This document shows, piece after piece, positions 51,342-59,809 of a DNA stretch of 64,000 nt; position 1 is the first letter of the stretch, and every line of letters starts with the position of its first letter. The translations under genes were made by a program, and so were the position numbers. This DNA is from Litorimonas sp046250185 (GTDB lineage: Bacteria > Pseudomonadota > Alphaproteobacteria > Caulobacterales > Maricaulaceae), in assembly GCF_046250185.1 (NCBI RefSeq), contig NZ_CP176469.1, one strand, 5' to 3'. Below the pieces are notes generated by a model. That model searched no databases. It was not told where the DNA came from and saw only the letters and a list, made by a program, of their open reading frames with translations.

Positions 51342-52625
51342 ATGGGTATCTATCGTTTTAAGCTGCCCGACATTGGGGAAGGCGTGGTTGAGGCCGAAAT
51401 CACGTCTTGGCACGTAAAGCTCGGCGACACTGTCGAGGAAGACCAACCGCTCGCCGATGCCATGACGGATAAGGCCACGATCGAATTAACCTCGCCTGTA
51501 GATGGCGTGATCAAGACAATCGCCTGCGAAGAGGGCGACATGCTCGCCGTGGGTGCTGATCTGGTCGTGCTGGAAATCGAGGGCGACGGAGAAGATGACG
51601 ATGCAGAAGAAACTGAAGCGGCTGAAGCGCCCACACCAAAACCGGCCCCTTTAGAAAACAAATCTACGGCGACCCCGCCGCCAGTTCCGACTGCACCCCG
51701 CCGCACGTCTGACAAAGTTCAGGCTTCCCCCGCTGTGCGCAAACGCGCCGATGCCATGAATATAGATTTGGCAGATGTGCCGCACGCTGGGGCGCGGATT
51801 GAACATTCCGATTTGGATGCGTTTTTGCTTAGCGAGCGCGAGGATGCTAAGCTTACCTCGACACAATCAGCCCCCGCTGCCCCTCCCGAAAAACCTGCTG
51901 CTGCGAAGGCAGAGTCTCATCTCGCAGAGGGCGAAACACGGATCAAGGTCATTGGCCTGCGCCGCGTGATTGCGCAGCGTATGCAAGAGGCCAAGCGCCA
52001 CATTCCGCACTTCACCTATGTCGAAGAAATAGACGTCACCGCGCTGGAGGCTTTCCGTGCGCGCACGAATGAGAAGTCTGCGGACAATAAGCCCAAGCTT
52101 ACTGTCCTGCCGCTCATCATTCGCGCCTTGGCGGAAACGCTCAAAGACTGGCCGCAATTTAATGCGCTTTATCAAGACGAGGCGGGTTATGTGTCGCGGT
52201 TTGAGGACATCAATCTCGGCATTGCGACACAAACAGACCAGGGCTTGATTGTGCCCGTCCTCAAACGCGCGCAAACATTATCCATGTGGCAGATGGCGAA
52301 TGAGATTGCGCGATTGGCAGAAGCGGCTCGTACGAATACGCTATCGACAGAGGATTTGAAAGGCGCCACGACGACACTGACTTCGCTCGGCCCGTTGGGC
52401 GGGATTGTCACCACACCCGTCATCAACCGCCCCGAAGTCGCGATCTTCGGCCCCAATAAAATCCGCAAAACCCTAGCGTTGGAAGACGGCGAAATCGTGG
52501 AGCGTAAAGTGATGAACTTCTCGATCAGTTGCGACCACCGCGTCATTGATGGCTATGACGCCGCCGCGATGATGGCAGAGCTGCGGGCGCGCCTCGAAGA
52601 CCCTGCACGTATATTCTTACTGTGA
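51342..52625 (+). CDS. bkdB: Branched-chain 2-oxoacid dehydrogenase E2, dihydrolipoyl acyltransferase
   Basis: 427 residues. Lipoyl domain with the lipoylated Lys44 in ADAMTDKATIEL. A Pro/Ala/Glu linker and E3-binding domain (ASPAVRKRADAMNIDLADVPHAGARI, ~126-155) follow. The catalytic acyltransferase core contains the DHRVIDGYDAA motif near the C-terminus (active-site His). It transfers the branched-chain acyl group to CoA. No E3 (lpd) gene follows, so the complex must use a lpd gene elsewhere. Confidence 0.94.
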   Translation: MGIYRFKLPDIGEGVVEAEITSWHVKLGDTVEEDQPLADAMTDKATIELTSPVDGVIKTIACEEGDMLAVGADLVVLEIEGDGEDDDAEETEAAEAPTPKPAPLENKSTATPPPVPTAPRRTSDKVQASPAVRKRADAMNIDLADVPHAGARIEHSDLDAFLLSEREDAKLTSTQSAPAAPPEKPAAAKAESHLAEGETRIKVIGLRRVIAQRMQEAKRHIPHFTYVEEIDVTALEAFRARTNEKSADNKPKLTVLPLIIRALAETLKDWPQFNALYQDEAGYVSRFEDINLGIATQTDQGLIVPVLKRAQTLSMWQMANEIARLAEAARTNTLSTEDLKGATTTLTSLGPLGGIVTTPVINRPEVAIFGPNKIRKTLALEDGEIVERKVMNFSISCDHRVIDGYDAAAMMAELRARLEDPARIFLL

Positions 52626-52690
52626 CATTTCTCTGTATTTTGGCGCTTGGCAAAGCGGGCTCGGTTGGCTATACGCCGCACACCTTGGAT

Positions 52691-52767
52691 GGTGGGGTAG
52701 CTCAGCTGGTTAGAGCGCAGGACTCATAATCCTGAGGTCGTGAGTTCAAGTCTCACTCTCACTACCA
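52691..52767 (+). tRNA. tRNA-Met (anticodon CAT)
   Basis: 77 nt with cloverleaf folds: D arm GCTC...GAGC, anticodon stem CAGGA/TCCTG around CTCATAA (CAT), T arm GTGAG TTCAAGT CTCAC, and encoded 3' ACCA. The acceptor stem has several G-U pairs. CAT can be elongator Met or the lysidine-modified Ile tRNA; Met is more likely. Confidence 0.9.
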
Positions 52768-52784
52768 AGGTATTTTTCTAAAAT

Positions 52785-52801
52785 TCGATATTGTGTATCG
52801 A
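52785..52801. repeat. Short hairpin TCGATA-N5-TATCGA
   Basis: Perfect 6-bp inverted repeat between the tRNA and the next minus-strand gene. The minus-strand side is followed by ATTTTAGAAAAA, so it may weakly terminate the gene ending at 52830. Confidence 0.35.
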
Positions 52802-52829
52802 GGTTCAAAACTGCTGAGGGCTACTTAGC

Positions 52830-53297
52830 TTAATTTGTCAGATCACCTGTGTCTGATATTTCCAAAACAATCGTCCGGCCATTTATTGTTAGATTATTTC
52901 GGGTTTTGTCGACACGAATGTCATCGACCTCTGCATCAATTTTGTGTGCTTCCAAAACGGCCACCATTTCAGAAATTTGAGCCTCTAACTGCTCGACATC
53001 GGATTGAGTGTGCGACTTCGCTAGGATGGGCGCGATTGTATAAGTGGGCGTTGCACATTCTTCTAAAGCGCTGACTGCTTCATTCACATATTCTACAGAG
53101 TGCATCGTGATCATCGTGTCGTAAAAATAGACATCGATATTAGTGTCTTCGCAATTACGCGCCTTTTCCAATGGCTGATCAATATAGGTCTCGCGGAAAG
53201 TCGTAGAGGCGTTAGATTTCATGAGGTCGCTGCTAAACGCGAAGGGCGCGATGAAGCAGGGCAGAAGTACGACTGATACGAGTAGAAATTTTAGCAT
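52830..53297 (-). CDS. Secreted protein of unknown function
   Basis: 155 residues. Signal-peptide-like N-terminus (MLKFLLVSVVLLPCFIAPFAFSS). Two Cys in the mature part (NCEDTN, EECATP) could form a disulphide. A helical C-terminal half (SDVEQLEAQISEMVAVLEAH) is followed by IDAEVDDIRVDK. No homologue family is recognised. Lower GC than its neighbours and a strongly structured upstream region hint at a transferred or regulated single gene, but this is weak. Confidence 0.65.
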   Translation of the reverse strand: MLKFLLVSVVLLPCFIAPFAFSSDLMKSNASTTFRETYIDQPLEKARNCEDTNIDVYFYDTMITMHSVEYVNEAVSALEECATPTYTIAPILAKSHTQSDVEQLEAQISEMVAVLEAHKIDAEVDDIRVDKTRNNLTINGRTIVLEISDTGDLTN

Positions 53298-53302
53298 GAT
53301 AG

Positions 53303-53341
53303 CTTCCAGAGTTAATTTTGATTACTTGGAAGTAACTCTGG
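53303..53341. promoter_or_regulatory. Two overlapping inverted repeats upstream of the 52830-53297 gene
   Basis: CCAGAGTTA at 53306-53314 pairs with TAACTCTGG at 53333-53341 (9 bp, spacer 18). CTTCCA at 53303-53308 pairs with TGGAAG at 53327-53332 (6 bp, spacer 18). The two share bases, so only one can form at a time. Position is just upstream of the start codon of the minus-strand gene. Confidence 0.5.
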
Positions 53342-53415
53342 TCGCTGTGATCAGTTCCCAAACATTTACTATTTATGTGGGAGTTAGCGACGCTATTGGA
53401 ACCTTTGAAATCGGT

Positions 53416-54390
53416 TCATACCACATATCCCGCCAAGCGCTCGATGACCCAATACATCGCGATGGTGGCGATGGTGTAGGTCGTGAGTATTTCTACGGGG
53501 CGTTTGGCTTTGGCTGCCCATTTTCCGAGCGCCCAGAAGATGGCCACGCCCAGTGCAATAATCGCGAATTGGCCGAGTTCCACGCCGATATTAAAGAGCA
53601 GTAGCGCGAATAATTCTGTACCTTTGGGCAGGCCGATTTCTGATAGCGCGCTGGCAAATCCGCAGCCATGGATGAGGCCAATCAGGAAGCTAATTAAATA
53701 GGGTCGCCTAGCGCCCAACATTGGCGTGCCGCGTAGCTTGGCGATAATCTCGACAGCCAGCAGAACTATGCTCATGGCGATCAAGATTTCGACGGGACGC
53801 GTTGGGACGGATAAAAGCCCGAATGCCGCCAGCGCCAGCGTGATCGAATGGGCGAGGGTAAAGGCCGTCGCCACACCCCACACTTGCCGCCGATTAACCA
53901 GCAGCACGAGGCCCAACACGAACAACAAATGATCCCAACCATAGATAATATGATCCACACCAATGCGCAGATATTCTCGCGCGGGGCTGCTTGGCGCTCG
54001 ATCAAGCCGCATGACAGGATCAGCGGGTTTGAGCAGGGCTGAACGGCTATCGCCTGTCGCGTAGCGTATTTCAATAAAGGCATCGGTCAACGTGCGCTCC
54101 AGCCCGTTTAAGCGAATGTCGCCCGAATTTAGATCGCAGATAATCTCCCACCGCTCAATAATCGTTGCCCGCGCGCGGGACGTGCTGCGCGCGCCATCTG
54201 TGCAATCATGCGGAAACTCAGGCGTAATCCTCAGCCGTTTTCCGTCAATCACGGGCTGTTTCCAGATCACGTCAAAGGTCGAGGGCGCGGTTTCCGTGAC
54301 GTTGAGGAATGCGGGGCGAACTTCGTGTGCGGAGGCTGGCAAGGCTATGAGATAGATCAGCGCCGAGAAAATGAAAGCAAAGAGTTTCAT
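53416..54390 (-). CDS. HupE/UreJ-like membrane protein
   Basis: 324 residues. Signal peptide (LPASAHEVRPAF) and a ~150-residue extracytoplasmic domain precede about seven membrane helices. The characteristic YGWDHLLFVLGLVLLVNRR and FTLAHSITLALAAFG, followed by FLIGLIHGCGFASALSEIGLP, are the HupE/UreJ_2 pattern with conserved His and Asp for metal binding. Family members are usually nickel or cobalt transport-related, but this subgroup with the large exported domain is uncharacterised. It overlaps the parvulin gene by four bases. Confidence 0.85.
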   Translation of the reverse strand: MKLFAFIFSALIYLIALPASAHEVRPAFLNVTETAPSTFDVIWKQPVIDGKRLRITPEFPHDCTDGARSTSRARATIIERWEIICDLNSGDIRLNGLERTLTDAFIEIRYATGDSRSALLKPADPVMRLDRAPSSPAREYLRIGVDHIIYGWDHLLFVLGLVLLVNRRQVWGVATAFTLAHSITLALAAFGLLSVPTRPVEILIAMSIVLLAVEIIAKLRGTPMLGARRPYLISFLIGLIHGCGFASALSEIGLPKGTELFALLLFNIGVELGQFAIIALGVAIFWALGKWAAKAKRPVEILTTYTIATIAMYWVIERLAGYVV

Positions 54391-55208
54391 TCTTCGACAA
54401 CAACTTTGTATTTCGTGATGAGTTTTTCGAGGCGGTCTTGATTATTCTGCCGCGTGGCCTGATCCAGCCAAGCCTCTTCGACCTTTATGCGAATGTCGTC
54501 AAAGGCGGGCTGCACGGCAGGCGTGATGGTGTCTATATAAACAAGGTGAACCCCCAGCGCGGACTCAACTGGATCGCTCCAAGTCCCGGACGGTAAGGCG
54601 AAGACCTGCGCTGCAAAATCACGTCCGAAGTCGCGAGTGATCTTGACTTCGGTTGTATTAGAATACTCGCGGGGCAACATAAATGGATCGCCAATCTCTC
54701 GCCAATCCATTTCATCTAATTGATTAATCGTCATAACGATGACTTCGTTAAGATCGGCGTCTTGTGAGCGGTTGGGCGAGATATAAATATGACGGAAGCT
54801 GCGCGTTTCAGGCGTGATGAAATCGGATTTATTTAATTCAAACCACTCGCGCAATGTCGCCTCTTTGGGCAGAGGCGGTGCGCCGACATCCGAAATCATA
54901 AACCGCATTTTCTGCGCTAAGCGACGGCGAATAATCGTGTCGTCATCGTCGAGCCCCAAACGCTGCGCCTCGCGCATAAGGGCTTGTTCCTCGACGTAGG
55001 CGAATAGCAGACCTTCCAAATCCTCATCGGTCAGGTCGCGTCGATTTTCAGAAGCAAAGATTGCAGCTTGGCGTTCAATCTCGGCAGGGTCGACGGTGAT
55101 CGTATAATCCGTCTTAGCAATATGGCTGGCCCATAGGCTATGACCCAAAAACAAAGCCGCTCCTAAGAGGATGAAATGCACTAAAGGCTCTTGCCAGAAT
55201 TTCGTCAT
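54387..55208 (-). CDS. Parvulin-type peptidyl-prolyl isomerase, membrane-anchored
   Basis: 273 residues with one N-terminal anchor (HFILLGAALFLGHSLWA). A helical SurA-like N-domain (EIERQAAIFASENRRDLTDEDLEGLLFAYVEEQALMREAQRLGLDDDD) precedes a parvulin-like core with RHIYISPNRS, FGRDFAAQVFALPSGTWSDPVESALGVHLVYID. It is likely a folding helper for a secreted partner. It lies between the DUF3604 and HupE-like genes, overlapping the latter (ATGA) and 21 bp after the former, so the three are an operon. Confidence 0.82.
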   Translation of the reverse strand: MTKFWQEPLVHFILLGAALFLGHSLWASHIAKTDYTITVDPAEIERQAAIFASENRRDLTDEDLEGLLFAYVEEQALMREAQRLGLDDDDTIIRRRLAQKMRFMISDVGAPPLPKEATLREWFELNKSDFITPETRSFRHIYISPNRSQDADLNEVIVMTINQLDEMDWREIGDPFMLPREYSNTTEVKITRDFGRDFAAQVFALPSGTWSDPVESALGVHLVYIDTITPAVQPAFDDIRIKVEEAWLDQATRQNNQDRLEKLITKYKVVVEE

Positions 55209-55229
55209 GGGCTTGTTTGTGCTCGCAAT

Positions 55230-57128
55230 TTATTGCGCGGCACTGACCCAAATGGGAGACGACCAAGCGCGTTCTTTAATCGTGGCGGGGCGGTCAGGAT
55301 GACGCTCCACGCCCGCTCTCATAGCGTCCCAACTGCTCCAACGGCAAGTCGGATTTTCCAGAACTCGCACGTAATAAGACGCTTGATAAGAGCCGTCAAA
55401 ATCAGGGTCTGTCCAATGGCCCACAAGCTCCGGCGCACCTGCCCCCGTGCTGGGCGAACAATTAGATAAATCGACCGAAGCCCCATTATCTGCGCAACGA
55501 TGAGTCGTAGGATTAGCCGTCCGTCCGTCGGAACAAGCCATGTCGTAAATGCGTTCCTGCATGCCATATTCATTGTTCCAGACTTTGACGATTTGGATAC
55601 GGTCTAGCGGGGCACCGCGCGGATCGCGCATAGCTTGGGCGATAAAACTTGGCGCTGTATCACCCGCTAAATTACCCCCCATCGGTACGCCGTTCGCGCC
55701 CGCTTGCGTGGCTAAATCCGTTGCGCCGACCAAGTCGCTGGAGAGATTACCGCCGAAAAACCGTAGCTTAATGCGCGTGCCCGATGTGGCGTAAGTTTCC
55801 TTCCGCGCCATGGCCGCGTAGATTGCCTCCCGCGTATTTTCTTCGGCCCAGACAGCCGCGTAGCCCGATGCGCCCCAGCGGGAGAACCAGTATTCAGCGT
55901 TATCGCTAGCCTTCACACCGTCCCAGGTTTTTGCACCGCCCGGCGGAACTGAGCCGCGCATTTCGGGTGTGCCGTCAATAATACCAACCTTGGACCAGTA
56001 ATCGCTTTCGTCAAAGGCTCCGCCAGCCACATGGGTGTCAGAACTGCCGATGAGGCCGAATTGATACGGGTTTGTGCCGGTGGCCTTTTCGAGGGCCATG
56101 CCGCGCGCTAGGGCTTCGCGGATATAGCTGCCATTAATTTTGGACTTGGTCTGCGAGGCGAGCAGATATTCGTATATCTCGAAGTCTGCAAATTCGTCAT
56201 TGGGCGATAGGGCAGGGTGGGTTTCCGACGTGCCTTTGACCTGAGTCATTTCAACAATCGGCTCGTTGCGGAGGCGTTGTTGCGTATAGGCCGCATCAAT
56301 CGCGCTGCCGTCCATTTGGGTCATCGCGAACATCTCGCCGTCAGACACGTTGGAGTTATGCGGGATCGCCATTACGTCCCGACCCGCTTTGCGTTCCTCG
56401 TCCATCCAATCCCAGAGGTTTTCGGGATTTGTGCTGTCGAGTGTAGCGAATAAGCGCTTTGGCGCGGCGTCTTTAAATATGACATTGCGGTGCAAATTCC
56501 CACCTTCAAATCCGTTACCGCCGCGCATGGAAACGGCGGTATATTCATAGCCCGCAAATGTCGTCAGCTTGCCGGGTTCATAGTGACGATCAGCAGCGGC
56601 CACCGCGTCTTGCCATGTCTGGTCAATCAGGTCGCGATCGTAAATTTCTGCAAATGGCTCGCCGCTGCGAACAGAGCCGCCGACTTTATTAAAGGCTGCC
56701 ACAATCAACTCAGGATCTGTGCCGAACATGGTCTTAGAGATTTCTAATTTCGACAGCGGGCTATCAGGATTATTCATCTGCGGCAGGACGCCCATATAGG
56801 CGCCGTGATCAGTCGCCGCGACGAAATCCAACGGCTCGCCTCCCAGCTTTATATCATACCCAGAGGGATGGCGCACAGACTCGCCTTTGGCAAACCGGTA
56901 AACGTCATCAGGGGTTGTCCGAACATTAAAGATGTAAGCGTCAAAGCTGTTCTTTGTGTGGATATGCAGATCACCGAAATAAACAGATTTCTCGGCATTG
57001 CGCGCGGACGGGGTCTCTGCCGCAGGAATTGTCGTGTCTGGTGCCGCTATATCTTGTGTTGGGGTGTCTGCGCCAGTGCAGCCCGCCAAGAGAGCTAGCA
57101 GACAGGCTGATCCTAGAAAATACCGCAT
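55230..57128 (-). CDS. DUF3604 family lipoprotein
   Basis: 632 residues. Lipobox LLAGC (Cys17). A PHP-like metal-binding pattern is visible: GDLHIHTKNSFDAY (~50-64), AATDHGAYMG and AIPHNSNVSDG, plus GSSDTHVAGGAF. DUF3604 proteins are predicted metallohydrolases (PHP superfamily) of unknown substrate, common in marine bacteria. It heads an operon with a parvulin-type isomerase and a HupE/UreJ-like membrane protein. The upstream ~110 bp is AT-rich. Confidence 0.85.
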   Translation of the reverse strand: MRYFLGSACLLALLAGCTGADTPTQDIAAPDTTIPAAETPSARNAEKSVYFGDLHIHTKNSFDAYIFNVRTTPDDVYRFAKGESVRHPSGYDIKLGGEPLDFVAATDHGAYMGVLPQMNNPDSPLSKLEISKTMFGTDPELIVAAFNKVGGSVRSGEPFAEIYDRDLIDQTWQDAVAAADRHYEPGKLTTFAGYEYTAVSMRGGNGFEGGNLHRNVIFKDAAPKRLFATLDSTNPENLWDWMDEERKAGRDVMAIPHNSNVSDGEMFAMTQMDGSAIDAAYTQQRLRNEPIVEMTQVKGTSETHPALSPNDEFADFEIYEYLLASQTKSKINGSYIREALARGMALEKATGTNPYQFGLIGSSDTHVAGGAFDESDYWSKVGIIDGTPEMRGSVPPGGAKTWDGVKASDNAEYWFSRWGASGYAAVWAEENTREAIYAAMARKETYATSGTRIKLRFFGGNLSSDLVGATDLATQAGANGVPMGGNLAGDTAPSFIAQAMRDPRGAPLDRIQIVKVWNNEYGMQERIYDMACSDGRTANPTTHRCADNGASVDLSNCSPSTGAGAPELVGHWTDPDFDGSYQASYYVRVLENPTCRWSSWDAMRAGVERHPDRPATIKERAWSSPIWVSAAQ

Positions 57129-57245
57129 AACTCAATCTCCCCTAATTTTTTAACAAGCATTGTAAAAAATTGTCACAATGTCAAAACTAATGCACTATGT
57201 CTGTGCGTAATATTTATGAACAAATGCAGATAGGAGCATGGCGGT

Positions 57246-57686
57246 TTGGCCGATTTGATTGAACTCATATATACAAGTGTGACCCCGACACCTTTGTCAG
57301 AAGATCAAGTCGGAGATATTTTAACGACGTCCCATCGAAATAATCCCGCCAAGGAGATTACGGGTCTGTTGTGCTATGATGGTCATCGTTTTCTGCAAAT
57401 TTTGGAAGGCGCAGAGGACAATATCCATGCGCTTTACAAAACGATTCACAGCGATCCTCGCCACACAGCTATTGAGCTGCTGCATGAGGGCCGGGTGGCA
57501 GATCGCTGTTTTTCAGATTGGAAGATGGCTTATGAATATGTGCCCAAAGGCCTATTGTCAGAGCTAAGCGAGCGCATGGCCGTTGTGAGTTTTGAGGAGG
57601 CCAGCGATATGGTCTCTGATGCAGATAGCAGTTTCGGCGCGCGGCTGTTTGGCCTGTTCATGCGCACCGAAATGGAAATGGCCTAA
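57246..57686 (+). CDS. BLUF-domain blue-light sensor
   Basis: 146 residues from a TTG start, with AGGAG 10 bp upstream. The BLUF residues are all spaced as in AppA with a constant offset of 12: Tyr9, Asn33, Gln51, Trp92 and Met94. The core reads LIYTSVT, NPAKEITGLLCYDGHRFLQILEG and FSDWKMAY. BLUF domains bind FAD and switch a hydrogen-bond network under blue light. After the BLUF domain (~95) only a short helical C-terminus follows (residues ~100-146), so this is a short stand-alone BLUF protein with no output domain. It lies next to regA, convergent with it. Confidence 0.92.
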   Translation: MADLIELIYTSVTPTPLSEDQVGDILTTSHRNNPAKEITGLLCYDGHRFLQILEGAEDNIHALYKTIHSDPRHTAIELLHEGRVADRCFSDWKMAYEYVPKGLLSELSERMAVVSFEEASDMVSDADSSFGARLFGLFMRTEMEMA

Positions 57687-57729
57687 GCTTTAGTGAAGGG
57701 CGTAAAATACCTAGATTAAAATATCTAGC

Positions 57730-58275
57730 CTAGCGCGGGGCGCGCTTGGCTAAAATCCGCTGCAAAGTCCGGCGGTGCATATTTAGGCGCCGCGCTGTCT
57801 CTGACACGTTTTTACCGCACAATTCATAGACGCGCTGGATATGTTCCCAACGCACACGGTCAGCACTCATCGGATTTTCGGGCGGCTCTGGCGCTTCGCC
57901 CTTTTGCGCGAGGAGCGCTTTGCAGACATCGTCCGCATCGGCAGGTTTTGCGAGATAGTCGACCGCGCCGCGTTTGACGGCTGCCACCGCCGTCGCGAGA
58001 TTACCGTACCCTGTTAACATAACCATGCGACTATCGGGGCGCGTGGCATGGAGTTGGTCAATGACGTCAAGGCCGTTCCCGTCTTCAAGGCGCATATCCA
58101 ACACAGCGAAAGCGGGCGGCGTATCGCGCACGATTTGCTTGGCTTCGTTGACGGTTTCTGCCGTTTTCACGGTGAAACCGCGCTGCTCTAGCGCACGGCC
58201 TAGACGGGTCCGCAAAGGCCCGTCATCGTCTAAAATCATCAGGCTGGCATCGCTCGGTAAAGTATATTCGGTCAT
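57730..58275 (-). CDS. regA: Redox response regulator RegA/PrrA/ActR
   Basis: 181 residues from ATG 58275 with AAGGAATT upstream. The receiver has Asp60 (VLDMRLEDGNGLDVI) and Lys in AVDYLAKPADADD. A Pro-rich linker precedes the Fis-type helix-turn-helix NVSETARRLNMHRRTLQRIL, nearly invariant in the RegA/PrrA/ActR family. It controls photosynthesis, respiration, N2 and CO2 fixation genes in other alphaproteobacteria according to redox state. It lies downstream of regB on the same strand. Confidence 0.95.
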   Translation of the reverse strand: MTEYTLPSDASLMILDDDGPLRTRLGRALEQRGFTVKTAETVNEAKQIVRDTPPAFAVLDMRLEDGNGLDVIDQLHATRPDSRMVMLTGYGNLATAVAAVKRGAVDYLAKPADADDVCKALLAQKGEAPEPPENPMSADRVRWEHIQRVYELCGKNVSETARRLNMHRRTLQRILAKRAPR

Positions 58276-58387
58276 AATTCCTTCCAATCTTCAGTCTTCA
58301 TACGCATAGATGGGGTGGATGGCTTTGTTTTCCATATGGTTTTTTGCATAGCTCATCGTCATTTTCGCGGATGTTTTGAATTCGGCG

Positions 58388-59719
58388 CTAACTGGGGTCA
58401 CTAGGCGTGGCTAGCAGCGCGCGAGGCCAAATGGCGGTAATCCTCGCCCCGCCAATCGGGGATTTGCTATAGCTGACCTCGCCGCCCGTCCGCTCGATCA
58501 GGGTCGCAGAGATAAACACACCCAGCCCTAGCCCGCCTGCATTTTTGGCACGAGAGCGTGTTGTGACATAAGGCTGCCCCAGTCTTTCCAAGAGATTGGC
58601 GTCAATGCCGGGACCGTCATCATCGATATGGAAAATGATATTATCCGCCGTCCAATCGGCGTGCAATTCAACCCGCGCCCGCGCAAAGTCGACGGCGTTT
58701 TCAATGTAGTTTTTTAGCGCATAAAGCAGTTCTGGCTGCCGCTTTAATTCAGGTTCGGGCAGAGCGCCGTGGATGCGGACAAAAATATCTTTGTCGCGGT
58801 CAATGAAAGGCTCCGCCGCTTCTTCCAGCAGGTCTTCGGGGGAGAGCGCATTATGGATCGCGTCCTCTTGATCGCCGCGCATGGAGAGTTGTTCGAGAAT
58901 ATCGCGACACCGCAGCGCTTGGGACAGCACAAGCGCGGCGTCTTCGCCCAGCGGCGTGTCGGCGGCAAGTTCCCGTGTCATTTCCTTGGCTGTCACTTGT
59001 ATCGTTGCGAGCGGTGTGCCGAGTTCGTGCGCCGCCGCCGCGGCCAAACCGCCAAGCGCCGAGAGTTTGCGTTCTTCGGCCAGCATGGCTTCTGTCGCCG
59101 CCAAGGCGGCCGACATGCGCCGACTTTCCTTAGTCGCGCGCCAGGCATAGAGCGAAGTAAACACAGACCCCACAAGGATCGCGATCCAGACACCGAGGCG
59201 AAAGGTGAATGGCAACGCAAAGCTACCTTCTGGCAACCACGGCAGGGGGCGCGAGTAAAACAGCAATCCGAATGATAGCACTAATGACAGCGTGCCAAGG
59301 CTAAACAAAACTGACCGCGAGAGTGTTGTCGCAGAGGTCACGACTGGCGCAAGGAACAAGATCGCGAAAGGATTGGTCATCCCGCCCGTGAGCCAGAGCA
59401 GAACAGCAAGTTGTATAATATCAAAGCCAAGCTGCAGTGCAGCCTCAACATCCCCGACACGACGATCCAGCGGGAAGGCGGCGGTTGTGATGACATTGAC
59501 CAGAACACTGGCCGCAATCACTAGCGAACAGGCGAGTGTTGGATAGGGATAGCCAAGGACTTGGCTGACGATGATCAGTGCGAGAGCTTGCCCCCCAATC
59601 GCGCCCCAGCGGAGCAGGACCAGCGTGTAACGCCGCAGGCTGCCCATCGTATTGACAGGGGCACTCCGCCGCGATGTGCGGACATCAATTCGAAGGGCTG
59701 CGTCATTGAGCGCGTTCAC
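58388..59719 (-). CDS. regB: Redox sensor histidine kinase RegB/PrrB/ActS
   Basis: 443 residues from a GTG start with AAGGAAG upstream. Six membrane helices carry the quinone-linked heptapeptide GGMTNPF (112-118). The phospho-acceptor is His231 in AAAAHELGTPLATI, and the redox Cys271 is in RCRDIL, the position of RegB Cys265. The HATPase domain shows GGLGLGVFIS. It senses the redox state of the quinone pool and phosphorylates RegA. It is divergent from the SenC gene, completing the classical regB-senC-regA cluster. Confidence 0.95.
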   Translation of the reverse strand: MNALNDAALRIDVRTSRRSAPVNTMGSLRRYTLVLLRWGAIGGQALALIIVSQVLGYPYPTLACSLVIAASVLVNVITTAAFPLDRRVGDVEAALQLGFDIIQLAVLLWLTGGMTNPFAILFLAPVVTSATTLSRSVLFSLGTLSLVLSFGLLFYSRPLPWLPEGSFALPFTFRLGVWIAILVGSVFTSLYAWRATKESRRMSAALAATEAMLAEERKLSALGGLAAAAAHELGTPLATIQVTAKEMTRELAADTPLGEDAALVLSQALRCRDILEQLSMRGDQEDAIHNALSPEDLLEEAAEPFIDRDKDIFVRIHGALPEPELKRQPELLYALKNYIENAVDFARARVELHADWTADNIIFHIDDDGPGIDANLLERLGQPYVTTRSRAKNAGGLGLGVFISATLIERTGGEVSYSKSPIGGARITAIWPRALLATPSDPS

Positions 59720-59735
59720 ATGGTCTTCCTTATTT

Positions 59736-59748
59736 GTCTGTCACAGAC
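59736..59748. promoter_or_regulatory. Palindrome GTCTGT-C-ACAGAC between regB and senC
   Basis: Perfect 6-bp arms around one central base in the 90-bp divergent promoter. It does not match the RegA or FNR consensus as I know them, so its binding protein is unassigned. Confidence 0.5.
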
Positions 59749-59809
59749 TATACGTGTGGACGCGCCGATAGCGACTGAAATTTATTACCTTTGGGAAAGT
59801 GATCCTCAT

